Part shown: positions 18,293-26,223 of the stretch, piece by piece
How the letters are laid out: the number at the start of each line of letters is the position of its first letter
Position numbering within the stretch: the stretch's first letter is position 1
From: Aphanocapsa lilacina HA4352-LM1
GTDB lineage: Bacteria > Cyanobacteriota > Cyanobacteriia > Gloeobacterales > Gloeobacteraceae
Length of the DNA: 64,000 nt
Assembly: GCA_019359725.1 (NCBI GenBank)
Contig: JAHHGR010000016.1
Coordinates: forward strand, 1 to 64,000
Reading direction: 5' to 3'
Position numbers and translations under genes: made by a program
Notes under the pieces: model-generated
Databases searched by the model: none
The model's input: only the letters and a program-made list of their open reading frames with translations
What the model was told of the DNA's origin: nothing

Positions 18293-19945
18293 ATGGCTTC
18301 TTCTGTATGGACTGTGGGCGAGTACTTGATCGAACGGTTGTACTCTCACGGTGTGCACCATATCTTCGGCGTGCCCGGTGATTACGTCCTCGGTTTTTTC
18401 AAGCAACTGTGCGACAGCCCCATAGAAGTCATCAATACGTGCGACGAACAAGGTGCCGGGTTCGCCGCCGACGCCTACGCCCGCGTGCGCGGACTCGGGG
18501 CTGTCTGCGTCACCTACTGCGTGGGCGGCCTCAAAGTTGCCAATACCACTGCCCAGGCCTACGCCGAAAAGTCGCCGGTCGTGGTGATTAGCGGTGCACC
18601 GGGCACCAACGAGCGCCACAAAAATCCGCTGTTGCACCACAAAGTGCGCGAGTTCGATACCCAATTCAAAGTTTTCGAGCAACTTACAGTCGCCGCGACG
18701 GTACTGGACGACCCACAGACGGCCTTCTGCGAAATCGACCGGGTGTTCGAGGCGGCTTTGCGATACCGCCGGCCGGTCTACATCGAATTGCCGCGCAACG
18801 TCGCCTGCGCCACCGGTTCCGCCTGCCACCTGCGCGAGTTGCCCCAGGAGACCAGCGACCCGGCCACGCTGAGCGAAGCCGTCAAAGAAGCCGTAGCCCG
18901 TATCAATACGAGCCGACAGCCGGTAATTCTGGCTGGAGAAGAACTGCACCGCTTCGCGTTGCAGCCCTTGCTCGCGCAGCTCATCGAAAAGACCAACATT
19001 CCGGTGGCTTCGACCATCCTGGGCAAATCGGTCTTCCCTGAGTCCCATCCGCGCTATCTGGGTGTCTACGAGGGGGCGATGGGCCGCGAGGACGTGCGCG
19101 ACTACGTCGAAGCGAGCGACTGCCTGGTGTTGCTCGGAGCACTCATGACCGATATGAACCTGGGCATCTACACCGCCAATCTCGACCCGCGCCGGTCCAT
19201 TTACTGCGCCACCGAGAAGCTCACCATCGGCTACCACTCCTACGAGGACGTGCGGTTGCAGGACTTCGCAGCCGGTCTACTGGCAGGCGGGATCGAGCGG
19301 CGGGTGGACGGACCGACTCCCCATCCCCTTCCCCTCGCCCAGTTCCAGCCGGTCCAGGATAGACCGATGACCGTGCTGCGCCTTTTCCAGCAGCTCAACG
19401 CCTTTTTGGACGACGAAACGATTGTGGTGGCCGACCCTGGCGACGCCCTTTTTGCCGGAGCGGATCTGTTTATCTCGGGCAAGACGCGGTTTCTGGCTCC
19501 TGCCTATTACGCCTCCCTCGGCTTTGCCGTCCCCGCCGCCCTCGGCGCCCAGATGGCCGACGCGCGCCTCAGGCCCCTGGTGCTGGTGGGCGACGGCGCC
19601 TTTCAAATGAGCGGCCTGGAACTCTCGACCATTGCCCGCTTCGGCCTCGACCCGATTGTCGTGTTGCTCAACAACCGGGGCTACGGCACCGAGCGACCGA
19701 TGCAGGACGGTTCTTTTAACGACGTGCTCAACTGGAACTACAGCCGTCTGCCGAAGTTGCTGGGCACGGGCCGGGGCTTCGCAGTTTCGACAGAGGACCA
19801 ACTTGCCGCCGCCCTGCACGAAGCGCGCCGCCACCGGGGCAGTTTCTCCCTGATCGATGTGCACCTCGAACCGGGAGATCTCTCGCCCGCCCTCCGGCGC
19901 ATGACCGATTCGATGGGTCAGCGGGTGCGTCCAGCCGCTGTTTGA
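18293..19945 (+). CDS. Thiamine-diphosphate-dependent 2-keto-acid decarboxylase (indolepyruvate/pyruvate decarboxylase type)
   Basis: 550 residues with all three ThDP-enzyme domains. The catalytic Glu lies in CDEQGAGFAADAYAR. The LLHHK pair of histidines is typical of non-oxidative decarboxylases (pyruvate or indolepyruvate decarboxylase). The cofactor motif is VLVGDGAFQMSG followed by LLNNRGYGTE. It would release CO2 from a 2-keto acid to form an aldehyde; pyruvate, indolepyruvate or a branched-chain keto acid are all possible. The ATG at 18293 gives the usual N-terminus (TVGEYLIERLYSHGVHHIFGVPGDY, written here across the first helix and strand only as family context). Confidence 0.88.
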   Translation: MASSVWTVGEYLIERLYSHGVHHIFGVPGDYVLGFFKQLCDSPIEVINTCDEQGAGFAADAYARVRGLGAVCVTYCVGGLKVANTTAQAYAEKSPVVVISGAPGTNERHKNPLLHHKVREFDTQFKVFEQLTVAATVLDDPQTAFCEIDRVFEAALRYRRPVYIELPRNVACATGSACHLRELPQETSDPATLSEAVKEAVARINTSRQPVILAGEELHRFALQPLLAQLIEKTNIPVASTILGKSVFPESHPRYLGVYEGAMGREDVRDYVEASDCLVLLGALMTDMNLGIYTANLDPRRSIYCATEKLTIGYHSYEDVRLQDFAAGLLAGGIERRVDGPTPHPLPLAQFQPVQDRPMTVLRLFQQLNAFLDDETIVVADPGDALFAGADLFISGKTRFLAPAYYASLGFAVPAALGAQMADARLRPLVLVGDGAFQMSGLELSTIARFGLDPIVVLLNNRGYGTERPMQDGSFNDVLNWNYSRLPKLLGTGRGFAVSTEDQLAAALHEARRHRGSFSLIDVHLEPGDLSPALRRMTDSMGQRVRPAAV

Positions 19946-20101
19946 TGGGGTTCCCCTCCAGCGATAGAGCGTTTTAGCCGTACACGCCTCCTGGGTACCT
20001 CGCAAGACCGAGGAACAATTGTCCCTTGTGGCAGGTGGAGTCGGATCACGGTCGCGAATAGGATGAATCCAAGCAACACTGATGAACCCAGGAGAAAAAC
20101 C

Positions 20102-20293
20102 ATGACCACGGGACCCCAGAATGATCTTGAGCGCACCGAAATAAACGGCCGCGATCGCAATGCCTTTCTTTTTGGCTTCACCCCCCAGGCGGAGATCTGG
20201 AACGGCCGCCTGGCGATGATTGGCTTTGTCGCTTATCTGCTTTGGGATTATGCAGGCTATAGCGTTCTGCGCCAAGTTCTCGGCATTATCTAG
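20102..20293 (+). CDS. High-light-inducible protein (Hlip, single-helix CAB-like)
   Basis: 63 residues with the chlorophyll-binding motif AEIWNGRLAMIGFVAYL, including the Glu-x-x-Asn-x-Arg ligands, at residues about 32-48. One membrane helix. Hlips bind chlorophyll and carotenoid and protect photosystem assembly intermediates under light stress. The ATG at 20102 is preceded by aggag. It is a monocistronic gene with a hairpin terminator 100 bases downstream. It is good evidence for a cyanobacterial host. Confidence 0.92.
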   Translation: MTTGPQNDLERTEINGRDRNAFLFGFTPQAEIWNGRLAMIGFVAYLLWDYAGYSVLRQVLGII

Positions 20294-20424
20294 TTGTAAT
20301 TCGGCGCTGGTTTGTCAATTACCTGCAACAATGACACCGGTATATTATGCCGGATGTAGTTAACTGAAAGTCTGTAGCGATAGCGAAACGCAAGGTCCGG
20401 TGCTTACCAGCACCGGGCTTTTTT
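20294..20424 (+). terminator. Terminator (20397-20424) after a 100-base leaderless stretch, possible small RNA
   Basis: The hairpin ccggtgct/agcaccgg with a four-base loop and a run of six T ends at 20424. The 100 bases between the Hlip stop and this hairpin have no gene. A tatatt element lies at about 20340, so this could be either the Hlip 3' UTR or an independent small RNA. Confidence 0.6.
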
Positions 20425-20427
20425 ACG

Positions 20428-21195
20428 TCAAGCGAATGCTTTGCAGATAAATAGACCGTTGTTGCCGGGGTTTCGCCAACCGAGGGGCCGACCAAGGATT
20501 TCGAGCGCCGTGCTTTCCACGGGCTCGAAGCCTGCTTGGGTAAAGACCCGCGCAGCGGCGGCGGCATCGGCAAAGCGACTACGAAACGGGCTGCGGGAAA
20601 GGCTTTTGCCCTGGTTGTCAAAATACCCGGCATCGAGCAAGTCACACAGCAGAACGCCTTGCGCAGCCAGGGAGCGATCTCGCCAGTTGTCGGCAAGCCG
20701 CCCAATGTCCTCCGCGCTGAAGTAGGGGAGGACACCCTGCAGCGAGAGCAGGCAGGCCCGCTTGCCGCTGAGGGCGTCTTCGAGGCAGCCGGTTGAAAGA
20801 TTAAAACCGGCGGCGTGCCAATTGTCAGGCTTACCCAGGCTTTCTACCCGCCGCCGCTTGCTTTGGGCCACCGCAGGCAGGTCCAGTTCCAGCACCGAGC
20901 AATCCGGGAAAGTGCGCGCCCAGCGCAGCCCCAGGGCAGAAAAACCACTGCCGATATCAACTACCAGACTGGTCGGTTTGCCCCGGAGGATATCGCACCC
21001 CAGCGCAAAGAACACTGCTTCGCGCACGGCAAACTGGTCCACCAGGGCCGTAGCTCCGAAGCGCAATGTCCAGCCCGCCGCCAGGCGCGACCAACCCCGC
21101 GACAGCAAGACAGCCTCGGGGGAGCGAAAGCGGCTGGCGGCGCGGGCTCCCGCCGTCAATTCCGCCAACAGCAGCGCGCGTCCGGGCTTTGCCAT
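20428..21195 (-). CDS. SAM-dependent methyltransferase (leucine carboxyl methyltransferase-like)
   Basis: 255 residues. The SAM motif I is LVVDIGSGFSALGLRWA, motif II-like ELDLPAVAQSKRR, and LLSLQGVLPYFSAEDIGRL lies where the O-methyltransferase / LCM-type family carries its post-motif. The start at 21195 lies just three bases before the end of the upstream ATPase gene (stop 21198), so it is probably in the ECF transporter operon. Substrate unknown. The linkage suggests it modifies the imported nutrient, but co-location alone does not prove this. Confidence 0.8.
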   Translation of the reverse strand: MAKPGRALLLAELTAGARAASRFRSPEAVLLSRGWSRLAAGWTLRFGATALVDQFAVREAVFFALGCDILRGKPTSLVVDIGSGFSALGLRWARTFPDCSVLELDLPAVAQSKRRRVESLGKPDNWHAAGFNLSTGCLEDALSGKRACLLSLQGVLPYFSAEDIGRLADNWRDRSLAAQGVLLCDLLDAGYFDNQGKSLSRSPFRSRFADAAAAARVFTQAGFEPVESTALEILGRPLGWRNPGNNGLFICKAFA

Positions 21196-21197
21196 GC

Positions 21198-22517
21198 TTA
21201 GAGCGCAACCACCCTCGCTCCCAGGCGGGAAGCCGCCTGGGGGTCGTGGCTGGTGAGAATCAGCGCTCCGCCCTTGCCGGTGAACGCTTCGAGTGCGTCC
21301 AGCATCAGCGAGAGCGAGCGCGGATCTTGTCCCACGGTGATCTCGTCGAGCAGACAAATGCGCGGCCTGCGGGCGAGCACCGCTGCGAGGGCCAATCGGC
21401 GCTTCTGACCCTGGGAGAGCGATTGGGGGTGCTGCTCGCGCTCGGGGAGCAAATTGAGTTGTTCGAGTAGCTGCTCGGCAAATTCCGGCGCCACCCCCGG
21501 CTGGGCCACTTCGCCTGCGACGCTGTCGGCAAAAAGCTGGTGGTTGGGGTTCTGGAGCACAAAGCCCAGGGTACGGGAGCGCTCGGCAACGCTCTGCTTG
21601 AGGGCGTCTTTACCCAAAATTGTCAGCGACCCGCCCGCCGGGCGCAACAGACCGCACAACAGCTTGAGCAGCGTCGTCTTGCCGCAGCCATTGTCGCCTT
21701 TGAGCAGCACCGTCTCCCCGGCACGCACGGTCAGATCCGGCAAAGGCGGATAGCCGCCGTAGGCGAGGATCCGGCTTTCGAGCACCACCGGTCCGGCGGC
21801 GGGCCGGACGGGGGCGGTGGTTGCCTCTACGCCCTGCGGCAAACCTGGCCGCAGCGTCCCTTCGGCGCAGCAGTAGCTGCGGTGGGCGACGGCGGCCACC
21901 AGGTCGAGCCGGTGTTCGACCAGTAAAATCGCCTGGCCGCCATGGGCGCGCCGGACCAGCAACTCCAGCAACAACTGCGCCCCGGCCCGGTCGAGGTAGG
22001 CAAACGGTTCGTCGAGCAACAGCACCGGCTGATCCATCGCCAGTACGCAGGCGAGCACCAGGCGCTGTTTTTGACCGGCGGAGAGGCGGGCGATCGGCCA
22101 ATCGCGCTGGCTTTGAAGGCCAAATTCGGCGAGCAACTCACCCATTTGCGCTGCGATGCGCTCGGGGGAAACGTTCAGATTCTCCAGGCCGAAAGCCACC
22201 TCCTCGCGCACCCGGTCGGTAAAGATCTGCACCTCGACGTTTTGCAGCACCGTGCCGATGTGGCGGGCGCGCTCGCGCACCGACAGCGGCAACAGCGAGC
22301 GGCCTGCAAAGGACACTTCTCCTTCGAGGCAACCGCCGGTATGGGCGGGGATCACTCCAGCGACGGCGTTAATCAAAGTACTTTTGCCGCTGCCGGTGGG
22401 ACCGGCCACCAGCACGATCTCGCCGGGGGCGAGGGTGAGCTGCACGTTGTGCAAAATTTGCCGGTCCTTGCCGGGCGGGGCAAACCCCAGTCCCCGCACC
22501 GCGATCAGGCTGTCCAC
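21198..22517 (-). CDS. ECF transporter fused double ATPase (EcfA1-EcfA2 type)
   Basis: 439 residues containing two complete ABC ATPase domains in tandem. The first has Walker A GPTGSGKST, signature LSAGQKQRL and Walker B VLLLDEPFA; the second has Walker A GDNGCGKTT, signature LSQGQKRRL and Walker B ICLLDE. This is the energising module of an energy-coupling-factor vitamin transporter. The start is a GTG at 22517 that overlaps the end of the T-component gene (gtggacagcctga), so translation is coupled. The longer open frame upstream is the antisense-phase shadow of that gene. Confidence 0.9.
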   Translation of the reverse strand: MDSLIAVRGLGFAPPGKDRQILHNVQLTLAPGEIVLVAGPTGSGKSTLINAVAGVIPAHTGGCLEGEVSFAGRSLLPLSVRERARHIGTVLQNVEVQIFTDRVREEVAFGLENLNVSPERIAAQMGELLAEFGLQSQRDWPIARLSAGQKQRLVLACVLAMDQPVLLLDEPFAYLDRAGAQLLLELLVRRAHGGQAILLVEHRLDLVAAVAHRSYCCAEGTLRPGLPQGVEATTAPVRPAAGPVVLESRILAYGGYPPLPDLTVRAGETVLLKGDNGCGKTTLLKLLCGLLRPAGGSLTILGKDALKQSVAERSRTLGFVLQNPNHQLFADSVAGEVAQPGVAPEFAEQLLEQLNLLPEREQHPQSLSQGQKRRLALAAVLARRPRICLLDEITVGQDPRSLSLMLDALEAFTGKGGALILTSHDPQAASRLGARVVAL

Positions 22518-23194
22518 TCGAGCCCCCCCACCGCGATGAGCAACGCCGCGGCACCCAGGGCAAAGAGCGTATCCCCGGGGCGCCAGCGCAGCGGTTGGCT
22601 GGTGCTGCGCGGCGACTCCGGGTCGTAGCCGCGCGTCTCGAGGCCCACGGTCACATCGTCGGCGTAACTCACGATCCGAAAAATCAAGGGTGTGAACAGC
22701 CCCGAGAACCACAGCCCCGGCCGGCGGGCCAGATCGACGCCCCGCAGCAAATTCGCTTCGATAATGCGCTGCGCTTCCTGCTGGATGACCGGCAAAAAGC
22801 GCCAGGTGAGCATCAGGCTCAGCACCAAAAAAGGCGGCAGCCGCACCGCCTGGAAGGCCCGCACCAGATCGCCGGGGGCGGTGGTGGCAGGCAGCAACAG
22901 CGCGGGCAAAATCAGCACCAGCAACCTGGCCGCCCCCAGCCCCGCGTAGCCCCAGTCGCCGGAAAGGGTACCCGTAAGAGCGGTGAAGATCAGCAAAAAG
23001 GCGCCGACGCCGACGACGCTCTTCGCCTCCACCCGCACCGACACAAAAGTGAGCACCAGCAGCACACCCACCAACAGCACATTGGCCCACACGCTTTTGA
23101 GCGCGAAGGCGCAGGCCGTCAGCGCAATGCTCAAAGCGATCTTGAGCAGCGGGTTGACGGAACCCAAAAACTGCGGCAGCTTAGCGAGCGACAT
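22505..23194 (-). CDS. ECF transporter transmembrane (T) component, EcfT/CbiQ family
   Basis: 229 residues with five or six hydrophobic segments. The CbiQ/EcfT coupling region is seen as ARRPGLWFSGLFTPL and the following DVTVGLETRGYDP, containing the Ala-Arg-x-x-Gly-type signature. It lies between the S component (14-base overlap) and the fused ATPase (13-base overlap). It couples ATP hydrolysis to toppling of the S component in the plasma membrane. Confidence 0.88.
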   Translation of the reverse strand: MSLAKLPQFLGSVNPLLKIALSIALTACAFALKSVWANVLLVGVLLVLTFVSVRVEAKSVVGVGAFLLIFTALTGTLSGDWGYAGLGAARLLVLILPALLLPATTAPGDLVRAFQAVRLPPFLVLSLMLTWRFLPVIQQEAQRIIEANLLRGVDLARRPGLWFSGLFTPLIFRIVSYADDVTVGLETRGYDPESPRSTSQPLRWRPGDTLFALGAAALLIAVGGLEWTA

Positions 23195-23756
23195 CGAGCT
23201 TGCCCGCCCGCTGCAACTGAAAGACGATCTGCTCCCCCAGCCACCAACCGACCGCCCCGGCCAAAGCGCTCACCAGGGCGGCGGGCGCCAGCACCCAGGG
23301 CTGGGTGAGCCACTGGGCGGCCAGATCCCCCACGGGCGTGCCGCGCAGGAAGGTGACGCCGATGAACCAGCCGCTCAGGCAGGTGGCGGCAAAGAAGGCC
23401 ATGTTGGCCAACAGGCGGGTGGTTTTGCCGGCAAAGCCGCCGCTCACCAGCCCCACCAGTTCGGCGGCGAGCAGGGCCGCCACCAAAAAAGCCGAGATCG
23501 TCCAGGAGATGATCCCCAAGATCAGCGCGAGCACCCCCGCCATCAGGGCGACGGCCCCCGAACGGCGCAACCGGGCCATCCCCAGGGTGAGAAAGATGGC
23601 GGCAAAGGGCGCCCAGGCGATCGTGGTCGCCCCGGGAAGCGGAATAGCCGAAGCGAAAGGCTGGGTGACCTTGGCCGTCACGGCCAGACCCACGGTCATC
23701 AAGGCGGCGAAAACATAGTCTTTGAGTTGCCAGCGCTGTGCCATCGACTTTTCCAT
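23181..23756 (-). CDS. Putative ECF transporter substrate-binding (S) component
   Basis: 191 residues and about six hydrophobic helices, in the first position of the S-T-AA operon. The ATG at 23756 is preceded by aggag at good spacing. The N-terminal MAQRWQLKDYVFAALM is amphipathic, then TKVTQPF-like and LPGATTIAWAPFAA segments follow. This pattern is not one of the well-characterised S components I can name (RibU, BioY, ThiT, CbiM), so the substrate remains open. Confidence 0.8.
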   Translation of the reverse strand: MEKSMAQRWQLKDYVFAALMTVGLAVTAKVTQPFASAIPLPGATTIAWAPFAAIFLTLGMARLRRSGAVALMAGVLALILGIISWTISAFLVAALLAAELVGLVSGGFAGKTTRLLANMAFFAATCLSGWFIGVTFLRGTPVGDLAAQWLTQPWVLAPAALVSALAGAVGWWLGEQIVFQLQRAGKLDVAR

Positions 23757-23847
23757 CGCAGTTCTCCTGACCCAATTCGAGAAAAAACGCATCCCAGGCA
23801 AGTCGGCTGGGCGGCTCAATCACCCTGAAGCCAGCATAGTACAGCGC

Positions 23848-25974
23848 TCAAAACTCCGCCCTCACCGCCCCCAATAGCCGCGCCCCCGGCGCCACAAAGC
23901 CGCTGGTCGGATAGATGTACTGGGCGTTGGTGACGTTCTCGACGCTCACCGTCAGCTGCACATTCGGTACGAAGCGGTAGCCGAAGCTCAAATCGAGCAC
24001 CCCCGCCGGGGGGGTGCCGGGGCCGACCACACCGTTGTTGCCGATCACCGAACCCTGGCCGCCGTAGATGCGCGACTGCAACAGAGCGTTGAAGGTTCTG
24101 TCGTCGTAGACCAGGCGCAACAGGGCCGTGAGCGGAAAAACTTCCAGTTGCGACAGCGGCAGCCCGGAGCCGTCGCGGCCGTCGACGTAGGTGAGGTTGG
24201 CTTCAAAAAAAGCCTGGGGCGAAAAAAAGTAAGCGCTCGAAAATTCGAGCCCCTGCAACTGGACGTTTTTGTTGAGCACGGTTTGGGAAGGGGGCGGTGG
24301 TCCGAAGGGGGGTGCTCCGAAGGTAACGAGTGGCCCAAAGCCAAGGAAATCGGTGACCTGGTTGTTGAAGTAGGTGAGCCCGGCGCGAAACTCGGGACTG
24401 GTATAGTTGGCGCCGATGTCGAAGTTGTCGGCCCGCTCCGGCCGCAAGTTGGGATTCGCCTGGACATTGCCGGCGCTTGGGGCGAAGAAGGTGCCCTCCG
24501 GGCTGCTGCCGAACAAAAACAGCAGACTCGGGGGCCGGAAGCCCTGGGCGAAGTTCGCCCGCAGGGCCAACTCGGGTGTGATGGAGTAAATGGCCCCGGC
24601 GTTGAAGGTGACGCGGTTGGCATTGTTGACCAGACCGGTGTTGGTGTTCTGGTCGTAGGTGTCGTAGCGCACCCCGCCTGCCACGGTGAAGCTCGGGGTG
24701 ATGTCGTAGGAACCCTGCAGAAAGACGCCGTTGAAGCTGCGGGTGGCCAGCGGCGATTGCACCGAGGGCACAGCGAAGCGGTCGATCGACGTCGAGGTGT
24801 CCTGGCTGAAGTCGTAGCCGTAGGTGAGCACCGCCGAACCGAGGGCCGTGTTGGCCTGCGTGGAAAGGCCATAGGTCTCCGTGAGGCTGTAGGTCGAACT
24901 GGGGGTGGTGAGGGTGATAAACGTCGGCGGCGCGGGGGGAGCAAACACGGCCTGCCGGCTGGGCGTCCCGAACAGGCTGGACGTTCCGTTCCCCCCGACA
25001 GCAAATGGGCCGGCAAACACCGGGATCGTCACCGCCGTGGTGTTGTCGAATCTTCGCTCGTTTTTTTGGTAGTTGGCCCTGAGGGCAAAGCTCGTTCCTC
25101 CCGGCGCCCCGTCGTTGATGTAGGCGATCGAGTAGCGGTCGCGGTTGCGAAACTGGTTCTGGGCAAAGACAAAGGGCGGATTCGGAAAGCCGTTGAGATC
25201 GGCGTAACTCTGGCGGTAGCGGTCGAAGCGCAGCTCCAGGTGATTGGTCGCATCGAAGTCGATCCGGCCGCTCGCGTAGGCGTCGAAGGCGTCGTAGCCG
25301 GTGCCGTTGGTGGAAATCGGCCGCGAGAGGCCGTCTTTGGCGTCACCGGCCGTGCGCAAAGACAATCCCGCCACCACGTTCGGCCCCTGAAATTCGACGT
25401 TGCCGCCGATTTCTGAGAAGTTGCCGCCGTAGAGATACGTGCGCACCTTGGGCGGCGTGTCGAAGCGCGGCAGCGTCGTGATGATGTTGATGACGCCCCC
25501 AAAGGCGTCCGCCCCGTAGATCGACGAGGCCGGGCCTTTGAGCACCTCCAGCCGCTCGACCCGGAATGGGTCCACAGAGCCCAGATCCGGGCCGAATTCC
25601 AGATTCGGCAGCCGCTCGCCGTCTACCAGCACCGCGATGCGCTCGCCGGTCAGGCCGCGGATATTCGCCGCCCCGCTCAGCAAGCCCAGGCGGTTGATGG
25701 TGATCCCCGGCAAGGTCTGCAGCGCGTCGGCCACCGTGCGCAACAGCGGCTGCTCGCGATCGAGCTCGGAGCGGGTCTTGATCGACACCGTGGCCGGGGT
25801 CTTCGAGCGTGGCGTCGCCCGGCGGTTCGCGGTGACGGTCACCTCGTCGAGGTCCGATTCGGCCGCCTGGGTGGTGTCGGGCGCTCCGGGAAGGTCGGGG
25901 GTCTGCTGGGCATGGACCGGCGCAACGAGAGCCGCACCCAGGATCAAAAGGACGGACAGACGGGAGAATCGCAT
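23848..25974 (-). CDS. TonB-dependent outer-membrane receptor
   Basis: 708 residues. A signal peptide (SVLLILGAALVAPVHA) is followed by a TonB-box-like DEVTVTANR and a plug domain with RTVADALQTLPGI, ERIAVLVDG and the RVERLEVLKGPASSIYGADAFGGVINII signature region (only short parts quoted). The beta barrel follows with a YIYPTSGF/V-x-P-G-R-ending. It is the outer-membrane step for a scarce compound. It lies upstream of the ECF genes in the same orientation, which suggests a joint uptake pathway. No TonB or periplasmic binding protein is in the window. Confidence 0.9.
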   Translation of the reverse strand: MRFSRLSVLLILGAALVAPVHAQQTPDLPGAPDTTQAAESDLDEVTVTANRRATPRSKTPATVSIKTRSELDREQPLLRTVADALQTLPGITINRLGLLSGAANIRGLTGERIAVLVDGERLPNLEFGPDLGSVDPFRVERLEVLKGPASSIYGADAFGGVINIITTLPRFDTPPKVRTYLYGGNFSEIGGNVEFQGPNVVAGLSLRTAGDAKDGLSRPISTNGTGYDAFDAYASGRIDFDATNHLELRFDRYRQSYADLNGFPNPPFVFAQNQFRNRDRYSIAYINDGAPGGTSFALRANYQKNERRFDNTTAVTIPVFAGPFAVGGNGTSSLFGTPSRQAVFAPPAPPTFITLTTPSSTYSLTETYGLSTQANTALGSAVLTYGYDFSQDTSTSIDRFAVPSVQSPLATRSFNGVFLQGSYDITPSFTVAGGVRYDTYDQNTNTGLVNNANRVTFNAGAIYSITPELALRANFAQGFRPPSLLFLFGSSPEGTFFAPSAGNVQANPNLRPERADNFDIGANYTSPEFRAGLTYFNNQVTDFLGFGPLVTFGAPPFGPPPPSQTVLNKNVQLQGLEFSSAYFFSPQAFFEANLTYVDGRDGSGLPLSQLEVFPLTALLRLVYDDRTFNALLQSRIYGGQGSVIGNNGVVGPGTPPAGVLDLSFGYRFVPNVQLTVSVENVTNAQYIYPTSGFVAPGARLLGAVRAEF

Positions 25975-26141
25975 CGTTTGTTCACTCGCTCACCCTCCGA
26001 TTGATGCCATACCGGAAGCGATTACCCAATCCGGGCAGGGGGGATAGGCAAACCGGAAAATCCCGCACCTGTGATACAAAGGCCTGTAACCGCCCGCCAT
26101 GGGGAGAACTGCTCCCTGGGGGTGGCCACCGGCACAGGGGC

Positions 26142-26159
26142 TGTGTACAATCGTACACA
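26142..26159. promoter_or_regulatory. Perfect palindrome between the TonB receptor and topoisomerase genes
   Basis: tgtgtac and gtacaca face each other across aatc. The core gtac-N4-gtac resembles the cyanobacterial LexA box (RGTAC-N3-D-GTWC), although the outer bases differ. It lies 65 bases upstream of the topoisomerase start. The function is inferred. Confidence 0.4.
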
Positions 26160-26223
26160 CCTCGTACCGTGTCGCGTCCGCCCATTCGTCCGGCCACCTT
26201 CTTACCCGAGTGCCGCCATCGCC

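Noticed and set aside
21198-23090. 630-residue reading of the ECF ATPase
   Set aside because: The first 190 residues are a low-complexity shadow of the T-component gene; the GTG at 22517 gives the proper ATPase start.
25975-26141. Cobalamin or thiamine riboswitch before the TonB receptor
   Set aside because: The conserved boxes of either class are not recognisable on the minus strand.
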